From Flavobacterium circumlabens (GTDB taxonomy: Bacteria > Bacteroidota > Bacteroidia > Flavobacteriales > Flavobacteriaceae), in NCBI RefSeq assembly GCF_004345565.1, contig NZ_SLWA01000002.1, positions 248,001-312,000 on the forward strand: a stretch of 64,000 nt of DNA, read 5' to 3'. The position numbers were made by a program, and so were the translations under genes. Under the pieces are notes generated by a model. It made no database searches, was not told where the DNA came from, and saw only the letters and a list, made by a program, of their open reading frames with translations. Positions 62,856-64,000 of the stretch are shown here, in pieces. Numbering within the stretch: the first letter of the stretch is position 1; the number at the start of each line of letters is the position of its first letter.

Positions 62856-64000
62856 TGATAAACGATAATTTATTAGAAAAAATTATAAGCCCTTCTAGTT
62901 TACAGGATTTTATGGAGAACTATTATGGCAAAAAGACACTGCACATTCAAAGAAATAACATTAGCTACTATGACTCGATAATATCTGCTTCAATTTTAGA
63001 TGAAATTTTGACATCTACTATTTTGACTGAAAAGAATTTGAGAGTTTCTAAAATTGATAAACAGATTCTTAAGAAAGAGTATAGTGTTCATGATGAATTC
63101 TATAATGAAGATCAAATTAATATAGGTAAGATGATGGAACTTTTCAATGATGGGGCTTCTATTATTATTGATAACATATCCAAGTTCAGTCGTAATATCC
63201 TTGATCTTGAAATAGAGATTAGCAAAAAAATAGGTTATATTAAAAATATTTCATCAAATTTATATCTCACGCCGTCAGATTGTCAAGCTTTTCCTCTCCA
63301 TTATGATACTTCCGAAATTTTTATTATTCAATTAGCAGGAACTAAAACATGGGAGCTATATGAGTATTCCAAGGAAGTTTATCCTTTGAAGAATTCTATA
63401 AACCATACTCTCCCAGAAAATACTTCCTGCATTAAAATTACATTGCAGCCAGGAGATATGATTTATATGCCTCGAGGGGTATCTCACAAAGTATATACAA
63501 ATGATGAACCATCACTCCATCTTACTATAAGTTTGTTTCCTCAGACTTTCGTAGACCTTTTTGAATTGATGCATACAACACTCAAAAATAATGATAGTAA
63601 TTTTCGTAAAAATATTACTAAACAGTCTTCTGTCACGGAGATTAAAAAGTTATTTACAGATAGTTTAGATCAAACTCAACTAACTGTTTTTTTAGAAACA
63701 CTGATTAGTAGAAACAGATATAGTGAACTTTACCAATACACAGATATTATAAATAGTATTTTTGAAGAAGTTGATTTTAAGAAAACGGATTTTAAGTTTA
63801 GAAAATATGCGAATATTAATTATTCTCAGGGTACAAGTTTAATTCTATATGGAACTAAAAAAGTCGAAATTGAAGGTGATTTTTCTAATTTAAAACTGTT
63901 TCTCAATAATGATAGTGTTCTTAACTTAGAGAATATGAAAGTTCATTTTGAAGAAGAATTATCCGAAGAATTACTTTATTTATTATTACAAGAAGGTATC
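62855..64000 (+). CDS. JmjC/cupin-type oxygenase (incomplete at window edge)
   Basis: The frame opens at ATG 62855 (TAATG overlap with lanB) and runs 382 codons to the window end without a stop. It reads MINDNLLEKIISPSSLQDFM and has the cupin_4/JmjC iron-binding set: His149 and Asp151 in FPLHYDTSEIFIIQL and His211 in DMIYMPRGVSHKVYT. The HxD...H spacing (about 60 residues) fits 2-oxoglutarate-dependent oxygenases such as the ribosomal oxygenases. Coupling to lanB suggests it hydroxylates the precursor. The C-terminal part here could be a winged or beta-rich docking domain. Identification is good; the substrate is inferred. Confidence 0.78.
   Translation, partial: MINDNLLEKIISPSSLQDFMENYYGKKTLHIQRNNISYYDSIISASILDEILTSTILTEKNLRVSKIDKQILKKEYSVHDEFYNEDQINIGKMMELFNDGASIIIDNISKFSRNILDLEIEISKKIGYIKNISSNLYLTPSDCQAFPLHYDTSEIFIIQLAGTKTWELYEYSKEVYPLKNSINHTLPENTSCIKITLQPGDMIYMPRGVSHKVYTNDEPSLHLTISLFPQTFVDLFELMHTTLKNNDSNFRKNITKQSSVTEIKKLFTDSLDQTQLTVFLETLISRNRYSELYQYTDIINSIFEEVDFKKTDFKFRKYANINYSQGTSLILYGTKKVEIEGDFSNLKLFLNNDSVLNLENMKVHFEEELSEELLYLLLQEGI

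Noticed and set aside
1..64000. tRNA or rRNA genes
   Set aside because: No cloverleaf-like sequence with a TTCGA-type loop or rRNA signature was seen on reading either strand, but a covariance-model scan was not possible.

Overview
The window is AT-rich DNA from a member of the Bacteroidota, most likely class Flavobacteriia (Chryseobacterium/Flavobacterium-like). This rests on the CTnDOT-type tra/mob genes, the SusC/SusD pair, an RteC-family regulator, DUF6520 and DUF1896 proteins, TAnnTTTG promoter boxes and weak Shine-Dalgarno sequences. Most of it is the body of an integrative conjugative element (ICE) loaded with cargo. The right-hand 12 kb is a class I lanthipeptide-type RiPP locus, and I cannot tell from the sequence whether it lies inside the ICE.

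Layout. 1-11134: conjugation genes on the minus strand (traA, two DUF3408 genes, a TraD-like gene, an unknown gene, then traE, traF and the start of traG). They are interrupted by a divergently oriented Avs3-like anti-phage pair (920-7883) and by a decayed copy of the TraD-like 3' end. 11135-11866: noncoding region with inverted repeats and a candidate oriT. 11867-15632: mobA, mobB relaxase, mobC coupling protein. 16117-24133: an integron-like array of single accessory genes separated by related 90-150 bp imperfect repeats. It includes a PD-(D/E)xK-like protein, a DUF4145 protein, membrane proteins, a DUF2971 protein and two tiny paralogous ORFs. An IS1182-type element with ACGT target duplications sits in one repeat. 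24206-29969: the ICE methylase-helicase, split by one in-frame TAA, and DUF1896. 30253-40472: a cargo module with a STAS-like protein, an AraC-type regulator, a MauE/DoxX-type membrane protein, a four-Cys exported DUF6520 peptide, and an opposing SusC-SusD-S9 peptidase operon.

40473-41081: noncoding region with a 110-nt nested hairpin and an operator-like palindrome. 41082-45159: second cargo patch with an XRE regulator, an Mrr-like nuclease, an HTH/glycine-zipper gene broken by an in-frame TAG, an acidic low-complexity protein and a gamma-glutamylcyclotransferase-like protein. 45279-49206: topB, DUF3945/DUF4099 protein and an excisionase-type HTH. 49484-52274: rteC, an AraC regulator, a small membrane protein and a lipoprotein in one minus-strand operon.

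52630-64000: a membrane-anchored TPR/AraC regulator, two precursor peptide genes with GG-ended leaders that arose by an 806-bp tandem duplication, an erythromycin-esterase-like/CarboxypepD-like protein, LanC, full-length LanB and a JmjC/cupin oxygenase running off the window. The expected logic is LanB dehydration, LanC cyclisation, possible hydroxylation by the JmjC protein, and leader removal at GG by a transporter-peptidase not seen here.

The least described items are the lanthipeptide locus (EreA-like and JmjC partners, duplicated promoter/operator units), the cassette array, and the structured element at 40814-40923.
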